A stretch of 64,000 bases of DNA from Oscheius onirici (lineage: Eukaryota; Nematoda; Chromadorea; Rhabditida; Rhabditidae): positions 8,742,001 to 8,806,000 of the forward strand of contig OW051473.1 of assembly GCA_932521025.1 (NCBI GenBank), given 5' to 3'. Positions 27,201 to 37,760 of the stretch are shown here, in pieces. A program made the position numbers and the translations under genes. Each line of letters begins with the position of its first letter. The stretch's first letter is position 1. A model generated the notes under the pieces. The model worked only from the letters and a program-made list of their open reading frames with translations. It searched no databases and was not told the origin of the DNA.

Positions 27201-28622
27201 ATACAATGTCCGACTTTCCTACCCTAAACAAACAAGGTTTGACCTTCTAAGCAGTAAGAAACGGTTTCAAAATAGATTCTAAAACTTCTCACTGTTGTGA
27301 AATGTGAAAGGGTAGAGTGAAAGTTTTCTGCAATCTTAACGCTTTCTTACGACATCAATAAAAACGATCACAGTAAGCAACAGTCAATAGTGCTCATGTA
27401 TTACTCGTTTAGCATCCTTGGAATACTTTGAGACATTGGATTCGGTTGTAGACTTCTCGTAATTATATCTTTAGAACATCTGATTAACAGTAAAAGGTCA
27501 ATAAAAACCTTTCAGGTCTTAGTTTTGCAAGAGCACCGTACTCGCACTAATCTTTAAATACTCTCAGGCGAGTCAACAACTACATCGGTACAGCTAGGAA
27601 AACAACATTTTAGTTAGGTGTTAAAATAATGCGGTGAAAAGTTATTGAGTAGATTGAAACTTCGTGAACGGCCAATTTGGCAAGCGATGGCAAGCGATGT
27701 GCCGAAAGTGAACTGATCCGATTCGTATAAACTGTCCCCTTGCTCTTGCTAATATAAACTGACGTTTATCCCGAACCCATGGGTTCATGACGGACTCACA
27801 TTTTTAGAGACCAGCAGGGCTAACTTTTTCTCATTGGTGCAGCCGATGAGTTCCAATCTCTTCTCTTCAGTCAGGCCCAATTCAGCCACAAATTTCTCGA
27901 AGGCATCTTGAAGTTTTCCTAAAATGAGTTTTTTTGCAGAAAATGTTTGGGACAACAAACCTTCGTCGCTGAATTCGGCAATCAAATCGGGAATTTCGTT
28001 ATTGTTCGGCTCGGTCGTGGGCTTGTCCCTCTCCCGGTAGAAGCAGGACAAGGCTCTGTCTACCCAGTCCTCGATGTACTCCATCTGAAATTTTTTTAAA
28101 AATTAGACTGGAGTAAAAAGTTCAAAAATTTGGATATTAAAATATGAAAGCGCGAATTTGGATGATGGCAAGGCGATGATGGATGGGTCAGCAGGCACAC
28201 AAGATGGGTATCGAAACCGCCCGCCGATCCCAGGAAGCCAGATTTCTTCAGTTCCATATTCATAAATTCTCTAAATGCCAAAAATTTGACGTAACTATGT
28301 AGTAGTGACAGACGAACGGCTACAGCGATCATATCGCTGACCGACAAGCTGGTATCGTTTTTTGGCCACCCCTGCCTACGAACTGTCGCCTAGGCGCGTA
28401 TCTCTTGATGATCCCGCCGGCCACCCCCCAGCTGAGGTTTGTTCTCATTACATCTCCATATAGTTTTTGGCGGAAAAACAAACACAGGAAGGAAAAGAAG
28501 AAAAAGAGCAATTGTGAAGAACGATTAGAGAGGAAGAAAGAGGTCGGTAGGCGCGTCAGATGGGATCGTAAACATGAACTTAAGTCTATAATTACCTGGG
28601 CGTAATACTTGTCAAATGGCAT
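21244..28622 (-). CDS. daam-1: DAAM formin (Dishevelled-associated activator of morphogenesis)
   Basis: Twenty-four exons: 28622-28596, 28084-27961, 27918-27800, 26953-26844, 26653-26518, 26165-26082, 25586-25509, 25467-25406, 25366-25282, 24619-24465, 24425-24287, 24244-24099, 23891-23748, 23704-23575, 23530-23408, 23366-23262, 23217-23080, 22508-22393, 22354-22149, 22114-21952, 21910-21772, 21736-21644, 21602-21440, 21380-21244; every phase joins, about 977 residues (human DAAM1 1078). Order: GTPase-binding region ([12 protein letters not shown]), armadillo-like FH3, coiled coil, a very short FH1 with one run of six prolines, FH2 opening L-K-S-L-N-W-S-K and including [10 protein letters not shown] and [17 protein letters not shown], and a DAD-like tail ([11 protein letters not shown]). 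Rho-regulated formin that nucleates unbranched actin. The first exon M-P-F-D-K-Y-Y-A-Q is inferred; M-E-Y-I at 28084 is the alternative start. Introns at 22509-23079 and 24620-25281 carry tRNA-like repeats and an antisense open stretch. Confidence 0.93.
22760..22832 (+). repeat. tRNA-like sequence in a DAAM intron
   Basis: An A-box-like TAGCCGAGTGGTAG and a near-perfect T arm CGAGGGTTCGAATCTCG are present. The two ends do not pair into an acceptor stem and the anticodon arm is weak, so this is more likely a tRNA pseudogene or SINE head than a working tRNA. It lies opposite to DAAM. Confidence 0.5.
22924..22993 (+). repeat. SINE head, second copy of the 7.6 kb family
   Basis: It aligns to the head of the element at 7569 with shared blocks GAGATRGCGCAR, GGCGC, TCTAAA and TCCCAAGTTC, keeping the A and B boxes. 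The body is missing or too diverged to see. It lies in the same DAAM intron as the tRNA-like sequence at 22760. Confidence 0.6.
24644..24799 (+). other. Candidate orphan exon opposite to DAAM
   Basis: Within a 662-nt DAAM intron the + strand reads open for about 52 codons, bounded by an ACTAG acceptor and a G|GTAAGT donor. The reading begins [13 protein letters not shown] and ends M-I-L-R-V-E-Y. Residue use looks protein-like, but no neighbouring + exon was found to join it and the family is not recognised. The minus strand is also open across most of it. It could be an exon of an overlapping gene, a decayed insertion, or chance. Confidence 0.25.
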
Positions 28623-31600
28623 GCGACAGTCAAGGTTGCGCCAAAGTCAGACAGACAAGCCAAATCCTGGCTATTTTGAGAGTCAGAAAGTTTAAGAAAG
28701 TACAATGTTTAACAATAAAAAATAAATAATCGCGAAAAGCCTTATTTCGTCAAAAAATCTGCGAGTTACTCAAACGGTTCATGTAAAGTTAACATTTGGA
28801 AAATGTGATGGTCAGTAAACTTGTCCTCTTTTGTAGTCATTTTTACAGAAAATACTTTATGGTCAAAATAGAACTTCAACACTTAGAACTGGTGAAAACC
28901 TAGGCTTTTAAAAAGCTCTTGGTTTTTGACAGTCTTTGACAGTTTTTGGTAATCTCAAATGCATAAAAATGGCTACCAATAGCGAGAATCGGATAGAAAC
29001 GACCTCAAAATATGTCCCAAATTGGTGTATGGGTTTTGGGTCGGGAGCCCGACAGTCTCTTTCTCTCTATACCGGCAGGTGGCGGCCGTAGCCTAAAAAG
29101 CCCCTGGCCTTGGAGTCAATCCGCCAGCTGAATAGAAACCATCCCCAAAAACGCTGGTGCTATTTTTCCATAACTCTCAAGACTAGAAGATATATTCCTA
29201 AGAGAGAAAGTTTCGACGTCGAGTATAGGCGGGATGCTGGTCTTAGCGACACGATGAGAACTATTGTAACTAGTTCAATCGACTGCATAAGAACGCATCG
29301 GAGAAATGGTACTAATTGTTATGTTAAGGGACAAAAAAGCCGGCAGAATAGGTTAGAGGCGACAAATACGGAAGGAGCAGTCGCGTGTGGCACACCAAGA
29401 CCGGTAGTAGCCTAGAGGATCGGGAACAAACAGCCGTTTCCGGGGAAAGAAACTCCCCTCTTCCTAGAGGATAGAACTTGAATTTTTTTGCCTTATGCTA
29501 ATGTTTACAGGGTCTCCCCAATTTGCATAAAGAGGAGGCGGCATAAGTGAACGGTAGAGAGAAAGTAAAGGCAATGAAAATCGGCCTTGGCAGGCGGTCG
29601 TTTCAACGGTTTTACCGCGTTTTGCCGACAGTGGCTTTCATCTGCAGTTAGAATAAAAAGTCTGTGTACAATTAGTGACCGCAGGGTTTTTTTTCAAGCC
29701 GAGCCTAGGGTACAATAGTGAGAACAAGAGACCTGCAAACAAGGGTGCTCCGCTATTCACAAAAGGCGTGCCAAAGAGAGGGGAGGATTGTGAGTCGCGC
29801 ACAGCCGTGCACAATAGGATATGTGAGTGGGGAACGAGAGAAAGAGAGATATCGCTTTTTCCTTTGAATCTTTTTCCGGATACGGGGTTGAGAGAAAGTG
29901 CGGAAGGCGAGTGTCAAGGGCCCTCGATCGACCCTATAGAAATCTGCGCCCTCGAGCGCCGTCACGGAGCCATGCGCTGCCGTAAAACAGACGCCAACCT
30001 TAAGGTTCCCTAAAACAATGAATGGCAGATTTACGGTCATGTCTTTTCAAGCCTGCTATAGGAACAATACGAATACGCTGTGCTTGATGAAGACGGGAAA
30101 ACATCGCCCAAAGTGTTTGAGCTTTAACAGGTGCTGAAATGAGGCTTTACTACTTACAGGTTCCAGTCCAGTTGCACTGGGAGTCAAAAGCCCTGTGCCT
30201 GTGCAATTGAAGAACACGCTTGCCTGGCGCAATCGTCCAGCCCCGGGACCGTGTATAACAGACTTCACGGTGAAGAAGATGAAATGCGTGATAGTAAGAG
30301 TGATTGGAAAGGATTCGGAGAGGGAAAGTGAAGGAGAAGAACGGGCCTGTACAAATTATCAGTTCTAGGGGAAAAACAAGCCGCTCCATGCTTTGTTTAG
30401 TCGGTGAGTTAACTGACCAGCCGACTGTTTACTCTGGGAGACATAAACTATCAAGCAGGTGAGGTACAAAAAAATCTGTAGTATGGAGGCCTTTGCCAAG
30501 AAGTGGCGGCTATCGAATGACTCTAGCTTGTGCAGGATTTAGAATTCCGGAACCGGTCGGATCCAGCTTCGCGCACCAAAGGCGATCAGTTTCTGAATAG
30601 AGTCGGCTCGTAGTCAACAGGCGTTTTTCGACAATGGGCAGCAACCAGAGGGGGAGAGGATGAGCCGAAGGTTCAGCAAAATTCTTGGTCGACCCCAGGT
30701 CAAAGCGACAAATACGAACAGCAGCGCAAACAAGCCGTGGCCAGGTTCCGAAAAAGCTTCTGCTTCGCGTTTCTTTTTTGAGAAGCACAGGAATACCTGA
30801 ACAATGGTCGCTACGTCTGAGCTACATGGACTTCTAGTGACTATAAATCAACCGGAAATGAAAATGAAAATTTTGGACGAGACGTATGGACGTAGGAAAT
30901 GGCCAAACTACGGGCGGAGCTTCGAAAGAAACTTCCACCAGGTGTTTATAAAAATCATCGGCCGCAGTTTTCGAGAGAATAACGATCAAGCGCAGAAGAG
31001 TATGCGGACATATTTTTGGGGAAGAGACAGTTTGTTGAGGGCTTGACAGAGCAAGCAGACTCTGCTATCAGTTTCGAGGTTAATAACTAGCAAAGAATGG
31101 TCACTAGGTCACTTGGGAGTATTTCGACGGTCAATTGGTGGTAGTGTCAAGGCAAACACAGGTAATCAAACAGTTCCAGCGGGAACACTGATAATCCAGG
31201 GAATTTTTAACCTGTGTTACTGTCCACCCGACTCGGGGAGGGATAAGCGGAAATATAACTGGAAAGTAGGGGCGTAAAGATTTCAGTTGTAAAATGCAGA
31301 TGAGAGGAATCAGAGCGCCGTAGAGGTGCTTGGTTGACGCTGAATAGCAGCGGGCCGGATCACACGTCGACTTCAAATGTAAATCACTCCCTTGGACTAC
31401 AGGCGACAAAAGCAGGCTTTAAACGCAAAACTGTCGAGAAACGACCCTCGACATGATAAAAAGGTGAAGCACTTTGAGGAAGAACATTGTCACGCGACAT
31501 CTTCCCGTCTGTCTGAAAAGTAAATCGTTCCAATTAGGGAGAAAAGAGTCTTAAGAAGTAACAATACACAATGGACAAGCTCCGCCGAAGGAATCAGCTA

Positions 31601-32714
31601 ATCCACCCCTGAAATCTGACCCGCGCACACTGAGAAAACAGGGCTGTATAGCAGGAGGAAAACAGAGCAACAAGCAAGTGTGCTCTTTCCCCGACCGTCA
31701 CAATTGGAATAAGTAATTCAAGTGGACCAAAAGTTACAAAGGACGAGCCGCTGGGAATAATGCTAAGTGGCCCGGATGGCTGAGGATTATTCCAGCTGGA
31801 GAAAGGAGAAGAAGAGAGGGAGGGTAATTATATGAGGAGAGAGGTAGCTGCCTCGAGGAGGCAACCAGTACGCTTCGGTCATTTACAGACAGATCAACTA
31901 AAGCCAGGGGACTAGTGCCAGTTGCGTGTGTGACTGTTTGTTTAGATACCTACACAGAGCGCATATATCCGCGATTGCGCTGGATTAATGACCGACCTCC
32001 GACTGGACACATCTAACAGTTCTTGTGACCCGGGGCACGTCTGAAGAATCTAATGGTACTGGTTGCATGGCCCCTCAAATTATAGTAAAACAAAAAGCGT
32101 CGAAATCGCGGAATTATCTTTGAGAGGAGAGATGGAGAGTGGAGAAGAAGGAAAGCTTGCAGAAGCCTATAGTGTTTACCGAAGAGACGTCAGCACATAA
32201 TGGCTAGCTCAATTACCTTTCACGCTCAGCCTGCTTGGCTTTTGCGCACTGACCCTGGTAGCAGAGAAGAGTGGGAAGAAGTTTTCAGAAATCAAAGATC
32301 AGCCGTTTTTCTTTTCTAAAGGCGCAGGAGTCAAAAAAGAAAGAGAATGCTAAAAAACATTGCTGACGTGAAGCGCGGTTCAGTTGAATCATACAAAGAA
32401 TAAACTAACAGTGATAATGTAAACTGACTGTTCATGACGTCGGTCCTAATAAAAATTTGGAATTTAAAACATCTACACTGATGAATCTTTCCAGTGCGGA
32501 GGCTCGTTTGCAACTAAAGGGGGGTCAGTCTGAAGAAAGGTGTGAAGCCAAGGAAAAGTGGTCGACTTATTTTGCTTGGTGAAAGGCCCTAAAAATTCAC
32601 TGGTACTCAACTAGAACTGAATTTCCGGGAAGTTTAATAAAAGTGACTGAGAACACATTCAGCAAAAGAGTAGTCCTTCGTTAAAGTGTCACAGTAGTTG
32701 TACAACCGAGAGCT
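28623..32714. other. 4 kb gene-poor region upstream of DAAM, purine-rich on +
   Basis: No gene could be supported. The + strand is rich in A and G, so the strand sharing DAAM's direction is pyrimidine-rich, mirroring the regions upstream of the 17.5 kb gene and unc-62. It may be DAAM's 5' non-coding exon and intron space and regulatory DNA. Several open frames of 60-110 codons show no family resemblance. Confidence 0.4.
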
Positions 32715-32720
32715 TTTATT
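32715..32720 (-). terminator. Polyadenylation signal of the 33 kb minus-strand gene
   Basis: AATAAA on the minus strand (TTTATT on +), about 220 nt past the stop at 32942. Confidence 0.45.
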
Positions 32721-32941
32721 ACGTACATTCAGCGCCATTTTGAACCACCTTTCGCATCTGCAATCTGACTCATACTCAGGGAAATTTCGAGTAGTACAAG
32801 CTGGAAACATTTTGTATTCATAGACCGCTTTGTCGCATCTAAACTAGCAAAATTATCTGTGATTCTGTTTGTGATTCCGTCCGTAACCTCAAACAAATCA
32901 AAACGAGTTAGTCAAATATAGATAGGATTAGACAGTAACTT

Positions 32942-33500
32942 TTAAACTTGACATGGGAATCGTTTTTCGTTCAAGTTGTAGTTGAAGGGATCAGAAGAGA
33001 CTGATTGACTGGGCAAGGTATCAGAAGGAAACGGTTGAGTGGAGAAGATATCAGAAGAGATCGGTTGACTAGGAAAGGGATCAGAAGAGAGCGGCGAAGC
33101 CGGCTGGTTTACTTTTATAGTTTCTGTATCAATTAAAGCTGCTGCATGAGAAGCAGAATCAAGTGCAGGAGATTTGTATGTCAGGTTAAACCATTCAGAT
33201 GGTACTTTAAGAGGGTAAGGGGAGCCGGAGGACCAGGAGTAGGCAGAACCCTGAAATGATCCGGCTGGTCATGTAGTGGCTTAGAAGCTGGATTGTAGAA
33301 AATGTCCGAATTATCAGAGGCTTCATCATTTTCAAAATTTGAAGTAGATACACGCTGTCTACCAGAACCAACTTTTCTCCTTTTTCCCGACTCTGAACAA
33401 AACAAAATAGGGGAGTTAGCTTATATTACTTGGACGAGCTTCTGCCAAACTGGACTTTTGTCCAAATGCGTAGCTTTAGTTGCCGAATAAGTTGCGCCAA
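32942..33500 (-). CDS. Disordered protein with serine/proline repeats (unrecognised, model partial)
   Basis: The terminal exon on the minus strand stops at 32942-32944 and contains near-repeats of a unit like S-S-D-P-F-P-S-Q-P, S-S-D-I-F-S-T-Q-P and P-S-D-T-L-P-S-Q-S. Upstream, 33210-33386 reads a basic/serine segment (G-K-R-R-K-V-G-S-G-R-Q-R-V) behind a TTGTTCAG acceptor at 33387. The two blocks are in different frames, so a junction near 33240-33255 (acceptor ATCATTTCAG) is needed but not proven. The 5' end is not identified. The composition suggests a nuclear, intrinsically disordered protein; no domain is recognised. Confidence 0.4.
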
Positions 33501-34322
33501 GCTGGGACGGTGCCCTGTTTGTACTTGTATGATACATGTTGAGATTTGATGCCTGAACGATGCTGAATCAGCAGGAACAGAGCTCAGACCAAGATTTTAC
33601 ACTAGTAGCACTTTTGAAAACCCCCTTCAGACCTTCAGTTTTTAGCTTTCGAGCTGGGTATACCCTGCATACAGCCCTGAAAGAGCATCAAGTCTCAAAA
33701 TGAAGTTTTGCGCAGAATTTCGCTAACACTGTGGCAGCCCTTTCGCTCAGTTCGAAGCATATCATCGTGCTAGACTATGTGGGCCTGCAATAGCATAGTC
33801 TTTTTTGCAGAGAGAACCCCAAAATCTATTTGCACGGTCAAGTGCTAAATTTGGCATTCCGCATATTACACCCTCTCCGCAAGAAACGCAGTACCAACTC
33901 AAAAGGTGAAATTTAAAACGCATTTGACCACCCGAAATCTTGGGATGCGCACATCACATGTGGTTTTAAAAATTCTCTCTCTCTCTATTAGGCAGTTGCT
34001 TTGAATACTGCTGCAAACGGCTAGACCACGGAGTTGCTGTACGGGTGCATCTCAATACCTTCTTTTTATCCTTCGACTCGACTCCGTTCTATCTAAAATG
34101 ACCTATCTAATATAGTAGTTTTTAGTATAGTCTCTGTACATGTGCTCAAAGTCCTACAATGTTCAACTGAAGTCAGATTTCTATTAGAAAACAACTAGGA
34201 CAGAGGGTTCTACAGCTTGTACACAAGATAAAGACTGCATATTGTTCATTACAACGTATCTCGTATCGATATGTTTGGTGAATAATCGAAGTAGACTGTC
34301 TTCGCTTCTTCCCTCAATCTGG

Positions 34323-35310
34323 TTAGCGACAATCGACGTTTTCTCGGGCACGTTGAGACGGCATTCTTGTTCGTTTTCTTGGTGGCTCTTCATGATCATC
34401 GTCTGAAGCTTCAGACTCGGCAGGTGTCTGCTCATCCTCGGAATCTAAAGAAAACACTTGTTAGAATTGACGTGAAAATCATAACTTCCAGATCCTGGCG
34501 AGCTCGTTGGGCTCCCTGCCGCTTACGCGTGATAGCCCTCTAATTGATTCCAAAACACTGTTCGAACAGCTGGTTATCCTCATCTATGTACTCCTCCCTT
34601 GGTTTCTCCTCCACTTCTCCAACTCCACTATGTACAGCATTGATATGACTTTCCACAGTCGCCTTTTGCCGGCTACTAAAAGCACATTTACGACCAGTAT
34701 ATTCAGATCCACGGCAAGAGAAGATATGTATCTTCAAGTGGCAGGAACGAATGTGCAATAGTTGGCCTAAAATAATATCTCTTCGTGAGCAAAAAATGAA
34801 AACATGCCGTAAGAGTTGATGGTCTTCTGGCAGAGGAAGCAGGTCACAGTGCCATGACGATATTGAGGCACAGGTCTCCCTTTTTTGACCTTCTTTTCCT
34901 TTTTGCCTGGCCGAAACATCCCGAGCTGCAGCTTGCAGCTCGTCAATTTTGTTTCGAAGATCGATTGCTTTGTCCAAGACTTTAGTTTTGTCTCTGTGTA
35001 TCGTATTTATGTGCCGTTGCACACGACGTTTGACTTGACTCGAGTATTCGCATCGGCAGCATTCGAATCGATTCACCTCGAAGTGGTCCTTGAAGATGTG
35101 AATCAAATGTTGATCTGTGAAATAATAAGTTTGAAGGCGAAAAAGAGTACTTTTGCTGGACTTTTTACAAACGCGGCAAAAGTCCTTATCAGTGTTTTTC
35201 TTCCTGAACGATTCGGAACCCGATTGAAACGAGATCAAGGTCTTCTTTGCCAGCAACTCGTTTTCCTCCTGCCTCGGTTGTTGATGCGGCGGAAGAGAGC
35301 TGAAAGTGAT
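34323..35310 (-). CDS. C2H2 zinc-finger protein (model partly unresolved)
   Basis: From the 5' side on the minus strand: an exon opening behind a TTTCAG acceptor near 35307; F-C-R-V-C-K-K-S-S-K joined across a short phase-1 intron to H-L-I-H-I-F-K-D-H; then F-E-C-C-R-C-E-Y-S-S-Q ... H-I-N-T-I-H; then, after a frame change near 34890-34920 that I could not place, V-T-C-F-L-C-Q-K-T-I ... H-I-R-S-C-H and a finger-like K-C-A-F-S-S-R-Q-K-A-T-V-E-S-H-I-N-A-V-H. Exon 34766-34557 joins in phase 1 to the last exon 34444-34323, which is acidic and then basic. Paired C2H2 fingers with an acidic tail suggest a DNA-binding regulator. The 5' start is not found. The intron between fingers would need a weak GC donor. 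Confidence 0.6.
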
Positions 35311-35444
35311 GTTGTTTTTATATCTATCTCTCCATCTCTCTCACTGTTTCTCTGTCTAATTCTACAATTGTAAGCTTAAAATTTCTAACAGATCTTTTGT
35401 AGCAGTGATATATTCCCGGTAAAACCTGTAGCTCTTTTTGTGTT

Positions 35445-35477
35445 TGCTACGAACCTGACATCGTCTGGTTCGTAGCA
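35445..35477. other. Perfect 11-bp hairpin
   Basis: TGCTACGAACC (35445-35455) and its exact reverse complement (35467-35477) flank an 11-nt loop. It lies just upstream of the first identified exon of the zinc-finger gene. Function unknown; too short for a typical microRNA precursor. Confidence 0.4.
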
Positions 35478-37760
35478 GGAGGAAAGTAAGATTTTTCTGG
35501 TGTAAGAGGTAAACCATGCGAAAATTCTGATCTCTACTAAAAAAACGTTAGAGATGATGTGATTTGATTATTGATTTTAATAAATTGAGCGCCACTTCAA
35601 AAGCTAAAATTTAAATCGATAGCTTTTTTTCAATGCCTCAGAAAGCTTCCAATGTTACTTTTGTTGCTCATACCAAGAAGTCATCAAAAGACTCTGAAGA
35701 CGTTTTGTCAAAATGAGTGTTTAGACCAGTTTTCATTTGAAAACCAAAAAGGTGATACTGTTGGACTCCTGATAAAAATGATACCGAAGTTTTTCAGTTC
35801 AGTGTCTAATCTTCAGACAGAGAGAAAGGTTCAGTTAGAAGGTGGCGGAGGGCCTTGAATGCACTTATCAAGATATTTTTGAAAATCGACAGTGAATTGT
35901 GAAAGATCTGATGTTGAAAAGAAAGGAAACATATTGGTGTATCAGTTGCAGAGAGAGAGCTTTTGGAAAGTGCTCATAACGAAATAGACTATCAGATGTA
36001 TCACAAAACAAAAGAAGTATAGTCAGATCCAACTGTGGAGAACAAAATTGCGCATAACACAGCTAATCTCTAATTTTTTCACAGCAAGGGAAGCAGAGGT
36101 TCGTTAGTTCAGACACAGGAAATGTGACCGTCCGAAGGTGGCAGAGAGGACTTGCTTGCACTTTACCAGGACAGTTTTTGAACTCAGATGACGGAATAGT
36201 TTCTGGGCGAGGCGAGTACGCGAAAGGTTGCGTGACTCACAGACTCGGCCGGCCGCGGAGAGCGGTTCAAAACATTGATATGTCTTATAAACAAACTGAG
36301 TAGAAATTGTGAAAAACAGATGCACAATTCTACCCCAAAGTCAAACAACAGAACCTTGACGATTTTAAAAATGATCGGAGAAGCCCGTCAATCTGAATGG
36401 ATAACAATATCGCTGATTTACGATAACATCTGGCATTCGCTCAAGTTTTAAATTTCACAATAGGTGCAACAATCGGATTGTTTGAAAGCTATACGGGCTT
36501 TTGACTATTGAGCTCCACAAACGATTTTACACTTGTTTTTCACTGGGATTTCAAATTTCCTCCAAGACCTCGTTTAGCCACAACCCCGAAAACAATTGGC
36601 ATCTCTTTGTCGCTCGATTTGTAATATCGGTTTTTCGATGAGATTCTTTAGAGAATCGTTTGCCTAACAAATTTAACGGCTCCATGGCCCAGTCTCAAGG
36701 ACTTAGTTCGCGAACTCGACACATGTAGTCGGCCCTCACTCTTAGTCAGCACTTATCTTTAAGAGAAACACAGTCCGTTGACCTGCTAACGGGATTGTTT
36801 AGAGGAATAAGGCACTTTAATAAAGAGATCGGCTTTGACGTGAGACATTAGAGGGTGAAATAGAGGCTGAAAAGGCTGAAATAGTTGTTGGAGGGGCAAC
36901 CTGTCACATGACCAATTGCAGAATTCGAAGCACACGAAATAAGCATCAGACGACAGAGTGACCATAATAAACAGTTCACAAATTGATTTGATGCTAAACA
37001 AATGTGCCTACTGCTCACAATTTTCTTCGGATGTGGGAATGGCGGCTTTTACCCGAAAGTAGGTTTCCACAGTGAATCACATCCGAAGCTGAATCATACA
37101 GAGGGCACCGTTTCCAGAGAGGACCAGCTTGCAACGCTATGACTATGCAACGCAAAATAATTGGACAGTTCATATGGAGCCATATTGCAAGACCTGCTAT
37201 CCGGCTGAAATCATCTATTTAACTCTGATTTCGACATTCTTCCAAGGGAGGGGTCAATCAAGACCGTCTATGAAGAATGCAAATTTTTGGGTGATAGTAC
37301 ACACTGACTCCTTATCTCCACTTGCCAGTTTGTCCCACACATCCTAAAGCTTGAAAACAAAAGGAATAGTTTAAAAAGAAGACATATTTCACTCATTTTA
37401 ACTCCGTTCAACTCAGAAGTAACTCATTTTGTATAAATGTATAAAACCTTATGTATAAAACGCAAACGTACTCAGCCAGGTAACATAGCCGAGTATCCCA
37501 CGTACAGTCGCTGCGAAATAAGAAGGTAGTGCTATTTTTTATTGAATCATTTGTCTTTTGTCAATCACTTGAATCAATCACTATCGTTTGTCTTTTGCAC
37601 ATGTTCATTCGCACCAGATTCATACTAGACAGTTTACGGAGTATAGACCAGGAAACTCTTTACTTACTAAGAGACTTATCCTCTGACGCTCCACTTGTCA
37701 CCTGCTCTAATATCTGCAATAATAAACGTAGTGTGTAATTTTTTAATATTGCAGCATCCC
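35478..37760. other. Gene-poor stretch between the zinc-finger gene and the receptor cyclase
   Basis: No complete gene was found. It contains two related segments (about 35826-35885 and 36125-36185) and a candidate open exon at 36086-36303, listed separately. An open frame at 37529-37738 precedes the cyclase start, but it is not signal-peptide-like and is treated as non-coding. Confidence 0.45.
36086..36303 (+). other. Candidate orphan coding exon with a decayed nearby copy
   Basis: After a TTTTTTCACAG acceptor the + strand reads open for about 71 codons to a TAG. It includes V-T-V-R-R-W-Q-R-G-L-A-C-T and G-R-P-R-R-A-V. A stretch at about 35826-35885 matches the AAGGTGGC ... CTTG ... TGCACTT ... 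TTTTGA core but has stops in that frame. No start exon or protein family is recognised. Possibly a pseudogene pair or a repeat. Confidence 0.3.

Noticed and set aside
29110-30040. Several 60-112 codon frames upstream of DAAM
   Set aside because: No conserved motifs and no consistent splice signals; they fit the purine-rich background.
34885-35373. Plus-strand frame of 162 codons
   Set aside because: It is the complement of the zinc-finger exons on the minus strand.
36660-36730. tRNA-like stretch around TTCGCGAA
   Set aside because: The palindrome is striking, but the arms and boxes of a tRNA are not present.
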